From the NCBI GenBank assembly GCA_001931875.2, contig MSJH02000829.1, positions 1-39,731 of the forward strand: a stretch of DNA of 39,731 bases. Reading direction: 5' to 3'. Position 1 is the first letter of the stretch; each line of letters opens with the position of its first letter. This stretch comes from Byssochlamys sp. IMV 00236. Lineage: Eukaryota > Ascomycota > Eurotiomycetes > Eurotiales > Thermoascaceae. The translations under genes and the position numbers were made by a program. The notes beneath the pieces were generated by a model. The model was not told the DNA's origin. It worked only from the letters and a program-made list of their open reading frames with translations, and made no database searches. This document shows positions 10,046 to 20,049 of this stretch, piece by piece.

Positions 10046-11181
10046 TCATCCATCTTTATTCGGTAAATCACAAAGAGTGAATACTGTTGCTGGCGAGTAA
10101 ATACTACTGTCAAATTTTTGCAACGTAGATCTCCATAGTAAATTTGGGGAGCATTTGTTGAAATTCGATATCACTCGTCTCAAACTTGATATACTGATGT
10201 GTAAAGGATTTAATTTGAAGGTCTCAAACTTTTTCAAAAATTCTTCAACTTTTGATTTCATCAAGTAGATTTTGCAGCTTGAATTCGTGATTGAACCATG
10301 ATCAAGTTCTACACCTGGCCCAATGTTGATTTTTGGTTCATTTGATATCTCAGCAGAACAAGTAACTAAAAGGTTGGTGGTCTTCGTTCCAATAATAAGC
10401 TTGAGTTTCGTAGCACCACCGTCCGATTTTTCATACGTAGTACATGACATACGATTCTTGTATCCAGAGAATTCGTTGGGAACAGAGAATTCAGTTGATT
10501 CAGAATGTATATCAACCGAAGAGTGGCGGCTGTACACCTCACACATAATAACAAGTGAAGTGATGCTATCGTGAAGTAACGCACCGCAGAATAATGGTGG
10601 TATTAATCCAATCAATTTAGATCTGAGCCGGAAATCGTAGTTCAGTAATTCTAGCACCATCGCGTCAATTTCTTGATGTGGCCCTAGTTCCTGCAAGAGT
10701 TTTGGAACAGCAGAGGCGTGTACAGTCATCTCGAGCTTGGCAGTGATACATGTACTATCTTTTAATACTGGTTCGATCGTATCATTTGATGAGAAAGAAA
10801 TTCTTCCGTTAAAGATACCAGACGTGATATTGTTTTGGAAGTCAATCAAAGAAGTAAGGCTGAGGGCAGAATCGTTTGACATCAAAGCAAATGTTGTCGA
10901 AAGCTTTGTACGTTTATCACCATCATATACATCCAAGCTGAGTGGTTGACAGTTCACAGAATGTACAAAATGGTGCGATCTTTTTTTTTGACTACAGTTT
11001 GATCATGCGTATCCAAAGCTTGCTCAGAGCCTTCTTCAAAACTGAAACCATGCCGCTTCTCCTCTGGTATTTTCCTACAACCTCGACAAATCCCTATTTT
11101 ATTTCTTATGAAATGAATGGGCTTAAAACATTGCTTGCATTTCGATTTTGGTGCCTTCTGGTATGCTGTGTTTGACCATGT
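10046..11181 (-). pseudogene. Orphan ORF broken at an A9 run; possible N-terminal zinc ribbon
   Basis: On the minus strand a frame open from 11181 to 10957 (75 codons, no ATG) encodes a possible zinc ribbon, 'CKQC' x14 'CRGC', followed by an acidic linker; it hits a TGA just after a run of nine A (complement of 10981-10989). A second frame, open from about 11002 to the TGA at 10046, encodes over 300 residues of mixed beta/alpha character ('LSLDVYDGDKRTKLSTTFAL', 'LEMTVHASAVPKLLQELG') and also lacks an ATG start. One extra A (or a -1 slip) in the A9 run would fuse them into roughly a 375-residue protein. I recognise no family. The break may be real decay, an assembly indel, programmed slippage or an unrecognised intron. 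Called a pseudogene conservatively. Confidence 0.45.
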
Positions 11182-12027
11182 CTAATACTAAGCTTTCCGT
11201 GTGAGACAACATTGACTTAATTACATGTGCCTTAATCATTACTCCAGCCTCTTTTAATACAGTCAAACTTCTCTTTGCTATGAGCTCACTTTTAATAAAA
11301 GAACAAAACAGTGACTCATCACTTCTTTGCTTTTATTCTATACACCTACACGAGTATTGACAACAACAACCAATACCTCAGATATGGCTGCAGTTATTGA
11401 AGTTTGTGTGTTATCTCGCAGAAAATATTACAAGAACAAAAGTAAAAATAATAATTGGGAAAAAAAAAAAAGAGATAAGGCTCATTATCCTTTTCTCTCT
11501 CTCCTTATTTTTGGCAATGAGCCAATTAGAGATTATCTGTATTTAAATTTAGTGTTTCATGTTCTTAAGTTTGCTTCATTCTATTTCCTTTTATCCTTTA
11601 GAATGAATTCTACCTTGTCTATTAACATCTAGCAAATACTAGTAAATGTATTTAATGCCATGGTAACATATAATATCATCTGAATGAATGCAATTACTGC
11701 TAAAGAGTAACTAGCTGCATTTCAAATTTGCTGAGTAACACAAACATCTAATCAACATCATTTAGGAAAGGATTCAACACTATATAATAGACTATTCTCC
11801 AAAGATCTATCATGAATTAGTAATAGCTTTAGTTTTTATGCGTAAGGTGCTTACAAATAATGATCAGCACCAAAAAGATACTTTCTCCCGCATCGCCTCT
11901 TGAATTTTTTTCCATGCGTCATCTCGATAAAAATAACGGCGATTGAACCTGATATTTTTTTCGTGTACTTGCGGTGAATGTGCGCTAAAAACATTTTTTC
12001 TTGTTTCTTTTAATTCAGCATTCCGCC
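11182..12027. other. Intergenic region upstream of SmF, nothing identified
   Basis: About 850 bp of AT-rich sequence between the broken orphan ORF and the SmF start codon. It presumably holds the promoter of SmF. The frames at about 11327-11632 (+) and 11864-12079 (-) begin at non-ATG codons or overlap SmF exon 1 and look spurious. An A12 run lies at about 11460. Confidence 0.5.
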
Positions 12028-12446
12028 ATGTCTGTAAGTGATTGTCTCTTTTCTCAGTTGTATAACAATAGATTAACAATTATTTAGTTTGTTCCTGTTA
12101 ATCCCAAGCCATTCTTAAGTGATCTCACTGGTAAACCTGTTTCTGTCAAATTAAAGTGGGGTGGTGAATATCAAGGCTATCTTGTATCTGTGGACAATTA
12201 CATGAACTTACAGGTAAAGAAAAAGAAAAAAATGCTTGACGCGTATTTTGACACATTTTAGCTCGCAAACACAGAAGAATTTCAAAATGGTGTTTCTGTT
12301 GGAACTCTTGGTGAAGTGCTGATTAGGTAAAAAGTCAACATTAGGAATATAAAAAAAGAGAAACTTACAATATCAATAGATGCAACAATGTCCTATACAT
12401 TCGTGGGGTAGATGAAGATGCAAACATGGAATCTGCAGAGGCTTAA
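12028..12446 (+). CDS. SMX3: Small nuclear ribonucleoprotein F (SmF)
   Basis: Four exons: 12028-12033 (six bases, ATG TCT only), 12088-12213, 12262-12326 and 12380-12446; 87 aa. The spliced protein starts [20 protein letters not shown] and carries the complete Sm fold: Sm1 motif '[20 protein letters not shown]' with the hallmark D-x-Y-M-N, and Sm2 motif '[16 protein letters not shown]'. The 'NPKPFL' start and 'KLKWG.EY.GYLVSVD.YMN' identify SmF rather than another Sm or LSm protein. SmF is one of seven proteins forming the ring on U1, U2, U4 and U5 snRNAs, essential for splicing in the nucleus. It has the usual length (human 86 aa). The gene is split so finely that a simple ORF search misses it. 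It converges on the next gene with about 120 bp between stops. Confidence 0.95.
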
Positions 12447-12568
12447 GGAACTAGATGATATATGCATTTTTATGTTCTTGTATCAAGAATTTATAAACCA
12501 CAACATCTCCTTTTTTATTGCATTAAAAACCAACTATATTAAAAACAAGAGAGAGAGAGAGATATATA

Positions 12569-13459
12569 TTATAGGGTATGCAGTCCTTTATTATTTGAAG
12601 ATGTGGCTGATTTACTTGATATGCCTGAACTATGATCGATGGAAGAATATGTTTGCTTTTTAGCGGAATAATTTAGCCAAGGTAACTTGATTCGAACGGA
12701 TACAGGTAATAGATCAGCAAATTGCTGTGGTGGACGTGGCTGGACTGGCCATGAACGAACTTCTTTCAATTGATGTTGAACACCTACGACTTGACTTTCG
12801 ATCATGACTTCATGCAATGTCAATCTCCACGATCCACCCGATTTGACCCAATCATAGATATCGATCGTAGACTCTGCCATTTGCTTCATTTTCTTTAAAT
12901 CAACTTTTGAAGGCGACTTTAGTACATTGTAAGCGAGATGTATTTTATCCAAAAGATGAGTTTCTAGTACTGCACAAGCAGGTCCGATGACTGATTCAAC
13001 TGTTTCTACTAGAGTGTAATAATCGTTATGCACTTTGACGTTCATGATGAGAGATCGAGTGGGTTTATCGAGTATTTGGTAACCAGCAAAATCAGGCACA
13101 GTTAATTGAAGAGAGTGAATTTGTTGGTCAATGCAATCTATCAAATCCTGAACGGTCTGCCATTTACTCTTGATATCTGCCGTTTCCTGTCTTTGAATCA
13201 GTATTCGAGGCAAAATAGATATATGAGGTGGTGTGTTGTGAGCCTGGTTGGGACCATATCGAACGAGTGTCTTTTCTTGAAACGTGACAAACGATGTATG
13301 TAAACGTGAGTCAGGGGTTGGTTCCAAGTAGAGCAGAAAGGATCGTCTGGCTTCACGTAGTCTGTGAGGTGCAGGAATTATATCAGGTGATCCTCTATTG
13401 AGATTAAAGTCTTCTAATATAAACTTTGAAAAATCAGGCAATTTATCAGTTGAAATCAT
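12569..13459 (-). CDS. 2H-phosphoesterase-like protein (tentative)
   Basis: Single exon, ATG at 13457-13459, 296 aa. The segment from residue 39, 'RSFLLYLEPTPDSRLHTSFV' followed by 'NTPPHISIL' (H79), resembles the first half of 2H phosphoesterases such as cyclic phosphodiesterases and LigT-like enzymes (hydrophobic strand, 'L.P', then P-H-x-S/T). A second candidate motif is 'DKIHLAYNVL' (H174), but it lacks the usual H-x-S/T hydroxyl residue, so catalytic competence is uncertain. The C-terminal 30 residues are Ser/Lys-rich and disordered. 2H enzymes hydrolyse 2',3'-cyclic or 2',5' RNA-type phosphodiesters; the substrate here is unknown. The gene has no introns, unlike most neighbours. A GAGAGA/TATATA tract overlaps its stop region. 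Confidence 0.6.
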   Translation of the reverse strand: MISTDKLPDFSKFILEDFNLNRGSPDIIPAPHRLREARRSFLLYLEPTPDSRLHTSFVTFQEKTLVRYGPNQAHNTPPHISILPRILIQRQETADIKSKWQTVQDLIDCIDQQIHSLQLTVPDFAGYQILDKPTRSLIMNVKVHNDYYTLVETVESVIGPACAVLETHLLDKIHLAYNVLKSPSKVDLKKMKQMAESTIDIYDWVKSGGSWRLTLHEVMIESQVVGVQHQLKEVRSWPVQPRPPQQFADLLPVSVRIKLPWLNYSAKKQTYSSIDHSSGISSKSATSSNNKGLHTL

Positions 13460-13735
13460 GATGAATAAGAATAAAAAAGAAAAAGAGAAAGAAAAAAAAT
13501 TTTCGACTGATTGCTTTGACGTTGCTGTATTGCTTGCTCCTCGTTCTTGTGTAGCATCAAGTAATTTATTACTATAATAACTTTTTCATTTATAAAACAA
13601 TGTGATTCATAATAAAAGCGTTATCATAAAAAAAGGAAACCATAGACTGACTACAGCTACTACTATTTAATATCACCATGACAACAAAATAGAGATTGTC
13701 AAGGATATGTCATGGTACACAAAAGGAGAGCATTT

Positions 13736-14453
13736 TTATTCTTGCTTGGAGCCTGCTTTTTTTGTACAGGTGTGCTTCACTTCTTTTACTTTTTCAGTAG
13801 CATATTCTTGTGCAATCTTGATGTCTGTGTTTATAATCCCCTGTAATTGTTGAATACGTGCATTGATGAGCTTCTGATTGCTTGCATAAAGACGAGGCGT
13901 GATGAAGGCAGAAATGATGATTCCTTTAAGAATAGCAAAGGTTGAGATTTGCCCTGACATCTTCCAACTTGTTAAAAATACAATTAACCACTATATTATA
14001 TATAAGGTTAATGCCAAGATGAGTCTTATTTTATTGCTTACCAAAGCGCTCTTTTTTGGATTCTCAACAAGTATGACCTTGGTCACGACTCTTATCACAG
14101 CATCTGCCAGGTCCACTGAACATAAAACATAGTACAGAATACGTTCCTTGTTTAATATAGGTTGATCTTTGTTATCCAGAATACGTCTAGAATAAATATA
14201 TCAATGAATGAGTATGAAAAAAAGGGTGTACTTACACAAAGGGATGTTTAAATGATGTATTGGATATTTTCTGAAAAAATTTGACAGCATACACGTAAAC
14301 AAAGTTAATGATTGTAGTCAGAGTGAGCGTACACAAGATGATCTGAACAATAGAATAAGACTGCACCAAATATATAATACTCATAAGAGACAAGAATAGA
14401 ACGCTTGATATTAATGGCTTGTCCCATCGAAGAATATGCATTATTTCTTCCAT
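13736..14453 (-). CDS. Reticulon-domain ER-shaping protein
   Basis: Three exons, 14453-14236, 14186-14042 and 13960-13736 (introns 49 and 81 nt, GT-AG), 195 aa. The start ATG gives 'MEEIMHILRWDKPLISSVLF', matching the start of reticulon homology domains (LLRW..P..S...F), and is followed by a long hydrophobic hairpin ('LSLMSIIYLVQSYSIVQIIL' onward). A hydrophilic middle loop (residues about 72-122) leads to a second hydrophobic stretch around 'FAILKGIIISAFITPRLYAS', then a charged helical tail. Two long hydrophobic hairpins are how reticulons wedge into the cytosolic leaflet and curve ER tubules. The N-terminal extension is essentially absent, as in small fungal Rtn proteins. Exon 3 happens to begin with ATG, so it can be mistaken for a separate 74-aa gene. 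Confidence 0.85.
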
Positions 14454-14924
14454 AGCTCGTGCCGTCGTATTTCTTTCTTGAGCTATTTATACACTCACAT
14501 CAATTATATATAATCATTCTTTCCTTTTTCATCTCTTACAGAAAGAACAGGTATTCATTTCTGAACAAAAGAAAGCCAAAAAAAAAGCGAAAAAAAAAAA
14601 CCAACTATGCACAAAAACAAGTCCTGATAAAAATGTCATTGGATAAGCCAAATAAAATGAATTTTCCCCCTTTTTTTTCTAAACTAAAGCTTATTGTATA
14701 AAATATTTGGTTTCTTTCTTTTTTTCTGCTGTTCATGCAGTCATTTAGTTTACTAGTCATAATAATAAAGTCTTTGATAAGCGGAGAGAGAGAGAACGAA
14801 GAGGGGGAAACAATACATGCGATGGATTACATGTGATTATCTAATTTTTTTTACAAGAATTTCGTCCCACACACAACAACCAATTCTCTCTCTCTCTTTT
14901 TTTCCCTTTTTTCTTTATTTTTAT
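14454..14924. other. Divergent promoter region between reticulon and 14925 gene
   Basis: This 471 bp region separates two divergently oriented genes. It has a T-rich pyrimidine stretch just upstream of the 14925 start (CTCTCTCTC and T-runs at 14885-14920), typical of fungal core promoters, and an A-rich block at 14575-14600. No gene is supported; the plus frame from 14817 merely extends the next gene upstream of its likely ATG. Confidence 0.5.
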
Positions 14925-16059
14925 ATGGTTTTATCTTGTCTAGAGCAGAGCTCATCTTCACACATTGATGACGAGCCACACGCATTTGACCTGACTTGGA
15001 GAAATTATTTACCTTCAGTTTCACAATTCTGTTGCTGTTTTCAGAAACAAGCCATTCGACTTGACGACGACGATCCACTAATCGAACCCATTTACTACAA
15101 TGACCATACTCTTTATCGAGGAGAAGCACTACAGAACTACCTAAATAACCCCAGAGACTGGGAGTTTGAGTCTGTGCTCAGCCAGAACGACTTGCCTCAG
15201 TTTGTGACCAGAAATCCGTTTGGAACCAGCAAGAAAAAGACAGCAAAAAAGAAAAAGAGACAACAACGTCAGGAACGGCCGGTTGTGATGGAAACTGATC
15301 TGGAGGATGGTGATATCCATGGATACGACATCCAAGAAGGTATCGAGGATGCTGAATTTCTGGCAGATGATCAAATTGCTCATTTAGCCTATAATAGGCA
15401 TAGCAAGGTAACCTTACATTCTTTTTTTAGCTGTTTTTGCTTATTAAACAGTCCATTGCACATATACAAATATACAGAACATGGATCAATACGGAGAAGA
15501 TATATATTACAATCAGATACAAGGCCCTATCATACAAGAGATGCAAACATCTAAAGAATTTTATGCTCCAAGGACAATGCCTGATCTATCCAATTCATCC
15601 AACCTTCAACCTGAAAATTCGACGGCCCAGACAATATTAAATGACCAATTGAATGATCTGACAGATAAACTGTCATTTATAAAACAAAATATGGGTCAAA
15701 AAGAAGAAGAAGAAGAAGCGGACAGAACAACACTACACACACTGAACCGACAAGAAGAACAAAAGTAAATAAAATAATAATACCATATTGCGCCTGCTTA
15801 AATAAAAGCTTCATATAGTAGGTCAGTATCCGATATCGATTCCGTCATAGCTTCCGAGGCATTGGAAGAATACGAAAATTCAAGAAGATATTCAACTGGT
15901 GATGAACTTCATATTCCTTCTTTGGCTGATAATACCCCATTTGTATCCGACCATCATCCTTTTAGTTACTTTGAAGACCAAACACATGAAGACCGCGATG
16001 AGAATATGAGTGGACTAAAAAATATGTTGAATCTTGGTAAAAGGTTCTTTAGAGCTTAG
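14925..16059 (+). CDS. Uncharacterised acidic protein
   Basis: Three exons, 14925-15407, 15478-15764 and 15822-16059, GT-AG introns of 70 and 57 nt, 335 aa. The start is taken as the ATG at 14925 (MVLSCLEQSSSSHIDDEPHA); an in-frame ATG at 14817 would add 36 hydrophobic residues encoded by a pyrimidine-rich leader and is less likely. Near residue 35 is 'QFCCCFQ', a possible palmitoylation cluster. A Lys-rich stretch ('KKKTAKKKKRQQRQE', about residue 105) is followed by an acidic one. Exon 2 ends with a Glu run, and exon 3 encodes Ser/Asp/Glu-rich sequence ending in a basic amphipathic 'KNMLNLGKRFFRA'. I recognise no domain. Membrane or trafficking association is only a guess from the Cys cluster. 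Confidence 0.7.
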
Positions 16060-16257
16060 TTACGCTCTAGCCTTTTCTTCCGTGTACTCTACATCTTTTT
16101 CATAACCATTTCTTTAATATTTATTTCTTATCCCCCTTCCTAATAAAGCTAGAATTTGAAGCTACTGCAAACCCTTGTGTAACGACCCATATTTGGTATA
16201 AATGTCCAAGACAACTATGACACAATCGCCTTTTTTTTCTTCTCTTCATTCATTAAT

Positions 16258-18571
16258 ATGAATTACATCAAAAGCCTCTTTCTACAATCCACTCAAAACC
16301 CTACTGTTCTCGTCAATTCAGATCAACACATCTATCGCAGTCGACACGCCGAACACGGATTTGTGCGTACACCTCTTTTGCCAAAACTAAAGGAAAGTGA
16401 ATGCATTATCGGAAAAGTTTGGACAGAGACTGTGAAATCAAGAAAAGATAAGCATGCGTTCGGTTATCGTCCATTGATCAATGTAAGCGTTTTTTAAAAG
16501 CATTAACGATAAAATGCTCAAACTATTATTTCTATACATGCAGATTTATACAAAAGAAAAACCTTCCAATGAACAGGATAAACATCCCAAGAAATGGACC
16601 CTTTTTGAACTTGGAGATTACAAGTGGATGACCTATCAGGAAGCTGATGAGCATGTCCAAAAGATAGCCTCTGCTCTTCAAAACAACGGATTCAAACGTG
16701 GTGATATAGTTCTACTCTATGCCAAAACAAGGTAAAATCAGTATGCATGACATATATGTAACATAATCGGGGCTAATATTGATTATAGACCCGAGTGGAT
16801 GTTGACAGCCCTTGCCTGTCTGTCTCTAGGCATAGTGATTACTACTGCATATGATTCCATGCCACCCGATGCTGTGAGCCATATAATCAAAGAAACAGGA
16901 GCAAAGGGGATCTTTACAGAGGTAACATCACATATGACATTCATTGCCAAAAATTAACTTTAGATTTTGTAGACTTCGCTTTGTGGAACATTAAACAAGG
17001 CATATAAGGACCTTGATAAAAAAGAACAACCCAAGCTTGTCATTTATGCTGGTGAAGAATTCGAAGCACCAGAAGAAATCAAAAAGTTCAAGAGGCAATC
17101 ATCCGATGACATCAAGATTTCGACCTACAAAGACATCCTTGGTCAGGCGTCGTCTAGCATCCACATCAAAGAGCATCCAAAACCGGACGATCTTGCATTG
17201 ATCATGTATACCTCAGGTTCTACGGGTGCTCCCAAGGGCGTTGAGTTGACCCACAGCAACATTATTGCAGCTATGGGAGCAGCCGAGTATTTGGTCATTG
17301 ACTTTTTATCCAAGGATGAGCACAGGTATATCGGATTCCTACCTTTGGCTCATGTGCTTGAGTTCCTTGTCGAGTTTATCATGATTTGCATGGGCATCCC
17401 TATCGGATACGGCGGTATGCGTACCTTAATGAACGATTCGGTCTCTGGACGAGATGGTCAGGGTAAAGGTAAAGGTGACTTGGAAGCACTCAAGCCGACA
17501 ATCATGGCAGGCGTCCCTGCCGTATGGGAAAAGATTCGAAAGGGTGTTGAAAGTAAGCTAGACAAACAGCATTGGACAGTAAAGAAGGCGTTTTATGGTA
17601 AAAAAAAAAAAAAAAAAACTATCCTTCTTTTCCTTCTTTTCCTTCTAATTTTATTCTTCATGCAGCGGCTATTGAGGCAAAGTGGCAATTACTCAAATTT
17701 TTTGGCCAACCTAATGTGATCACCGATACATATGATGCTATACTATTTCGCCAGATTAGAGATGTGACAGGAGGACATTTAAAGTATTGTCTATCTGGAG
17801 GAGCGCCGGTTTCATTTGAGACACAAAAGTTTATTACATCTACTCTTTGTTTCATGTTACAAGGCTATGGGTAAAGAACAAATAGGACATATCAGAGGGG
17901 ACTATATGTCTAACAATCTTTATAGGTTGACCGAATGCTGTGGTTTGGCAGCAGTGACACTTCCTAGCCTTGGTATGACCACTGGTATCATCGGTCCTCC
18001 TTCTCCTTCAATCGAATTCCGATTTGTGGATGTGCCTGATACAGACTATAAGGCTGAAGACAAGATCGGTGAGCTCTGGTTACGTGGTCCTTCATTGATG
18101 AGAGGCTATTATAAACGACCTGATATCACCAAGGAGGCCATGACACCTGATGGTTGGTTCAAGACAGGTGATATTGCCAAACTAAACCCTGATGGTACAT
18201 TTGCTATATCAGATCGCGTCAAGAACCTCGTCAAATTATCTCACGGTGAATACGTCGCTCTAGAGAACCTCGAGTCCAAGTACCGTAACTGTTCATCTAT
18301 TAAAAACATCTGTTTGATCGCAGATAGTGACAAGTCCTACATCATTGGTATTGTGGAACCAGCTGATAACAATGTGGACAAAGATAAGCTTCTAAAAGAA
18401 TTACAACAAACTGCTACTTCCTCTGGATGCAATCGAGTTGAAGTGGTCAAGGATATTATTGTCACTCGAGACAAGGACTGGACGGATGGTTTCATGACGA
18501 CGAGTAGTAAAATCAAACGAAAAGATATCATGAAAGCTTACCAGGAAGATATCAAAAAGATTTATAAATAA
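16258..18571 (+). CDS. Long-chain acyl-CoA synthetase (AMP-forming)
   Basis: Six exons: 16258-16482, 16544-16731, 16789-16921, 16973-17597, 17666-17870 and 17926-18571; 673 aa, normal for the Faa/ACSL family. It activates long-chain fatty acids to acyl-CoA through an acyl-AMP intermediate. Motifs in order: the AMP/ATP-binding loop 'YTSGSTGAPKG' (residues 261-271), 'GYGLTECCG' (about 457-465), and the fatty-acid signature 'DGWFKTGDI' (534-542) leading into 'RVKNLVKLSHGEYVALENLE'. The C-terminal 'TTSSKIKRKDI' holds the conserved Lys region. No secretion signal or C-terminal PTS1 is seen. Intron 4 starts inside a run of about 18 A, just after the donor. The closest functional class is fungal Faa1/Faa4 or peroxisomal Faa2-like; which one cannot be decided here. 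Confidence 0.93.
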
Positions 18572-18625
18572 AGATTAATAAGCAAACCTTTTTTTTTTAT
18601 TTTCTTTATTTTACTTTTCCCCTGT

Positions 18626-19908
18626 ATGGTTCAAACGTCCCTTTTTGCTATAGTTACTCTAGCTTTAGCCTCTTCTTTTCAGGTCATTGCTGATCAGCAG
18701 CCATTCCTTAATGTTCAAAAGACAAAAGACCCCTTAAAGAGAGTTCATAAAATACTTGAACATTCCCCATTGATTGACACTCATAACGATTTGCCCATGT
18801 AAGTTTCCCTTCTTTTGAGTTGATTGCATATTAACTGAAAAAACAAAAAGGGAACTAGCATTCGTGTATAACGGCAAGATCAACAACATGAACCTCACAC
18901 ACCTCAACTGGGGACACACTGATATTTCAAGACTTAGAGAGGGTCAAGTATCTGGTGTGTTCTGGAGCATCTATTATGACTGTGAAGATACCTCATCCAA
19001 CCAAGTACTGAAAGCCATGGAATCTATTGATGTAACAAAGCGCATGGTCAATCTTTATCCAGAAACATTTCAGCTGGCGACAAGTACAAAGGAATTCAGA
19101 AAGGCGTTCAAGAAGGGACGTATTGCATCTATGATGGGTATCGAAGGTGGACAGATGATTGATAACTCCTTGGCTGCTCTTCGTTTATTCTATGATCTTG
19201 GTGTGAGATACATGACGGTAAGTCGATTTGAGGCTGCGTGTTTATGTAAAAGTAATAAGATCGTAGTTGACACACAACTGTCACACTGCCTGGGCAGAAG
19301 CTTGCTGTGATCCACAACCACCTTCATTCACCAAGGGACTCGGGTTAACCGAGTTTGGCAAAAAGATCGTTTTGGAAATGAATCGTATCGGCATGATGGT
19401 CGATATCTCTCATGTTGCCCATGCTACCATGCACGCCGTTCTCGATGTCGCTGAGGCACCTGTTCTATTCTCTCACTCGTCTAGTGATGCAATCTGCCCT
19501 CTTGAACGAAATGTACCTGACAGTGTGCTCAAGCGTTTGGATGAAACAGACGGAGTGGTCATGGTCAATTTTTACAACAACTTTGTGCAATGTGATCCTA
19601 CCAAGGAAGTCACCGTCGTCGATATTGCCAATCATGTCGAGCATATTGCTTCCATTGCTGGCAAACATCGTGTTGGTTTAGGTGCAGATTATAATGGCGT
19701 TGAAAAATTGCCAGTAGGATTGGAAGACGTAAGCAAATATCCTAACCTGATTGCAGAGTTGGCTCGTCGTGGATGGACCGATGAGGAATTGAGTGGATTA
19801 GCAGGAGAGAACCTGCTGCGTGTATGGAAAAAGGTTGAAAAAGTAAGCAAAAAACTAGCCAAGAGTCATCAACTTCCTGCCGAGGATAGAATAGAAGACT
19901 TTGCTTAA
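18626..19908 (+). CDS. Membrane-dipeptidase (renal dipeptidase, M19) family enzyme, secreted
   Basis: Three exons, 18626-18798, 18851-19217 and 19267-19908, 393 aa. The N-terminus (MVQTSLFAIVTLALASSFQV) is a signal peptide. The binuclear zinc site of family M19 is complete: 'DTHND' (H53, D55), 'MGIEGGQ' (E156), 'DISHVAH' (H229), 'LFSHSSSDA' (H250), and the final Asp in 'GLGADYNG' (D321). Acceptor choice at 18850 is forced by reading frame and gives the family-typical 'DLPMELAFVYNGK'. Such enzymes cleave dipeptides, including cysteinyl-glycine and leukotriene-type substrates. Mammalian forms are GPI-anchored; no hydrophobic anchor is visible here (the C-terminus is charged), so an extracellular or luminal soluble enzyme is inferred. 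It starts only 54 bp after the acyl-CoA synthetase stop, on the same strand. Confidence 0.93.
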
Positions 19909-19996
19909 GTATATTTTATAAATATTTTATATTGTAATGATATCCAATATAGAATTGTTATTTTAAGAGAGAAAAAAAAAATGCGGAACAAGTATA

Positions 19997-20031
19997 ATGT
20001 GTATATATGTGTGTGTGTATGTGTGTGTATA
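19997..20031. repeat. (TG)n/(TA)n microsatellite
   Basis: Dinucleotide TGTGTATA/TGTGTG tract between the convergent 3' ends of the dipeptidase and zinc-transporter genes. Confidence 0.6.
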
Positions 20032-20049
20032 GGGTTACAGTTCTTTTTT

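Noticed and set aside
11864..12079. 71-codon minus frame over the SmF start
   Set aside because: It overlaps SmF exon 1 and intron 1 and has no recognisable features; it is probably chance.
13736..13960. Independent 74-aa gene starting MSGQISTFAI
   Set aside because: Exon 3 of the reticulon gene begins with ATG by chance; upstream exons splice to it in frame.
14817..14924. N-terminal extension of the 14925 gene from the ATG at 14817
   Set aside because: It is encoded by a pyrimidine-rich leader giving Phe/Leu/Ser-rich sequence; the ATG at 14925 fits better. It cannot be fully excluded as a signal anchor.
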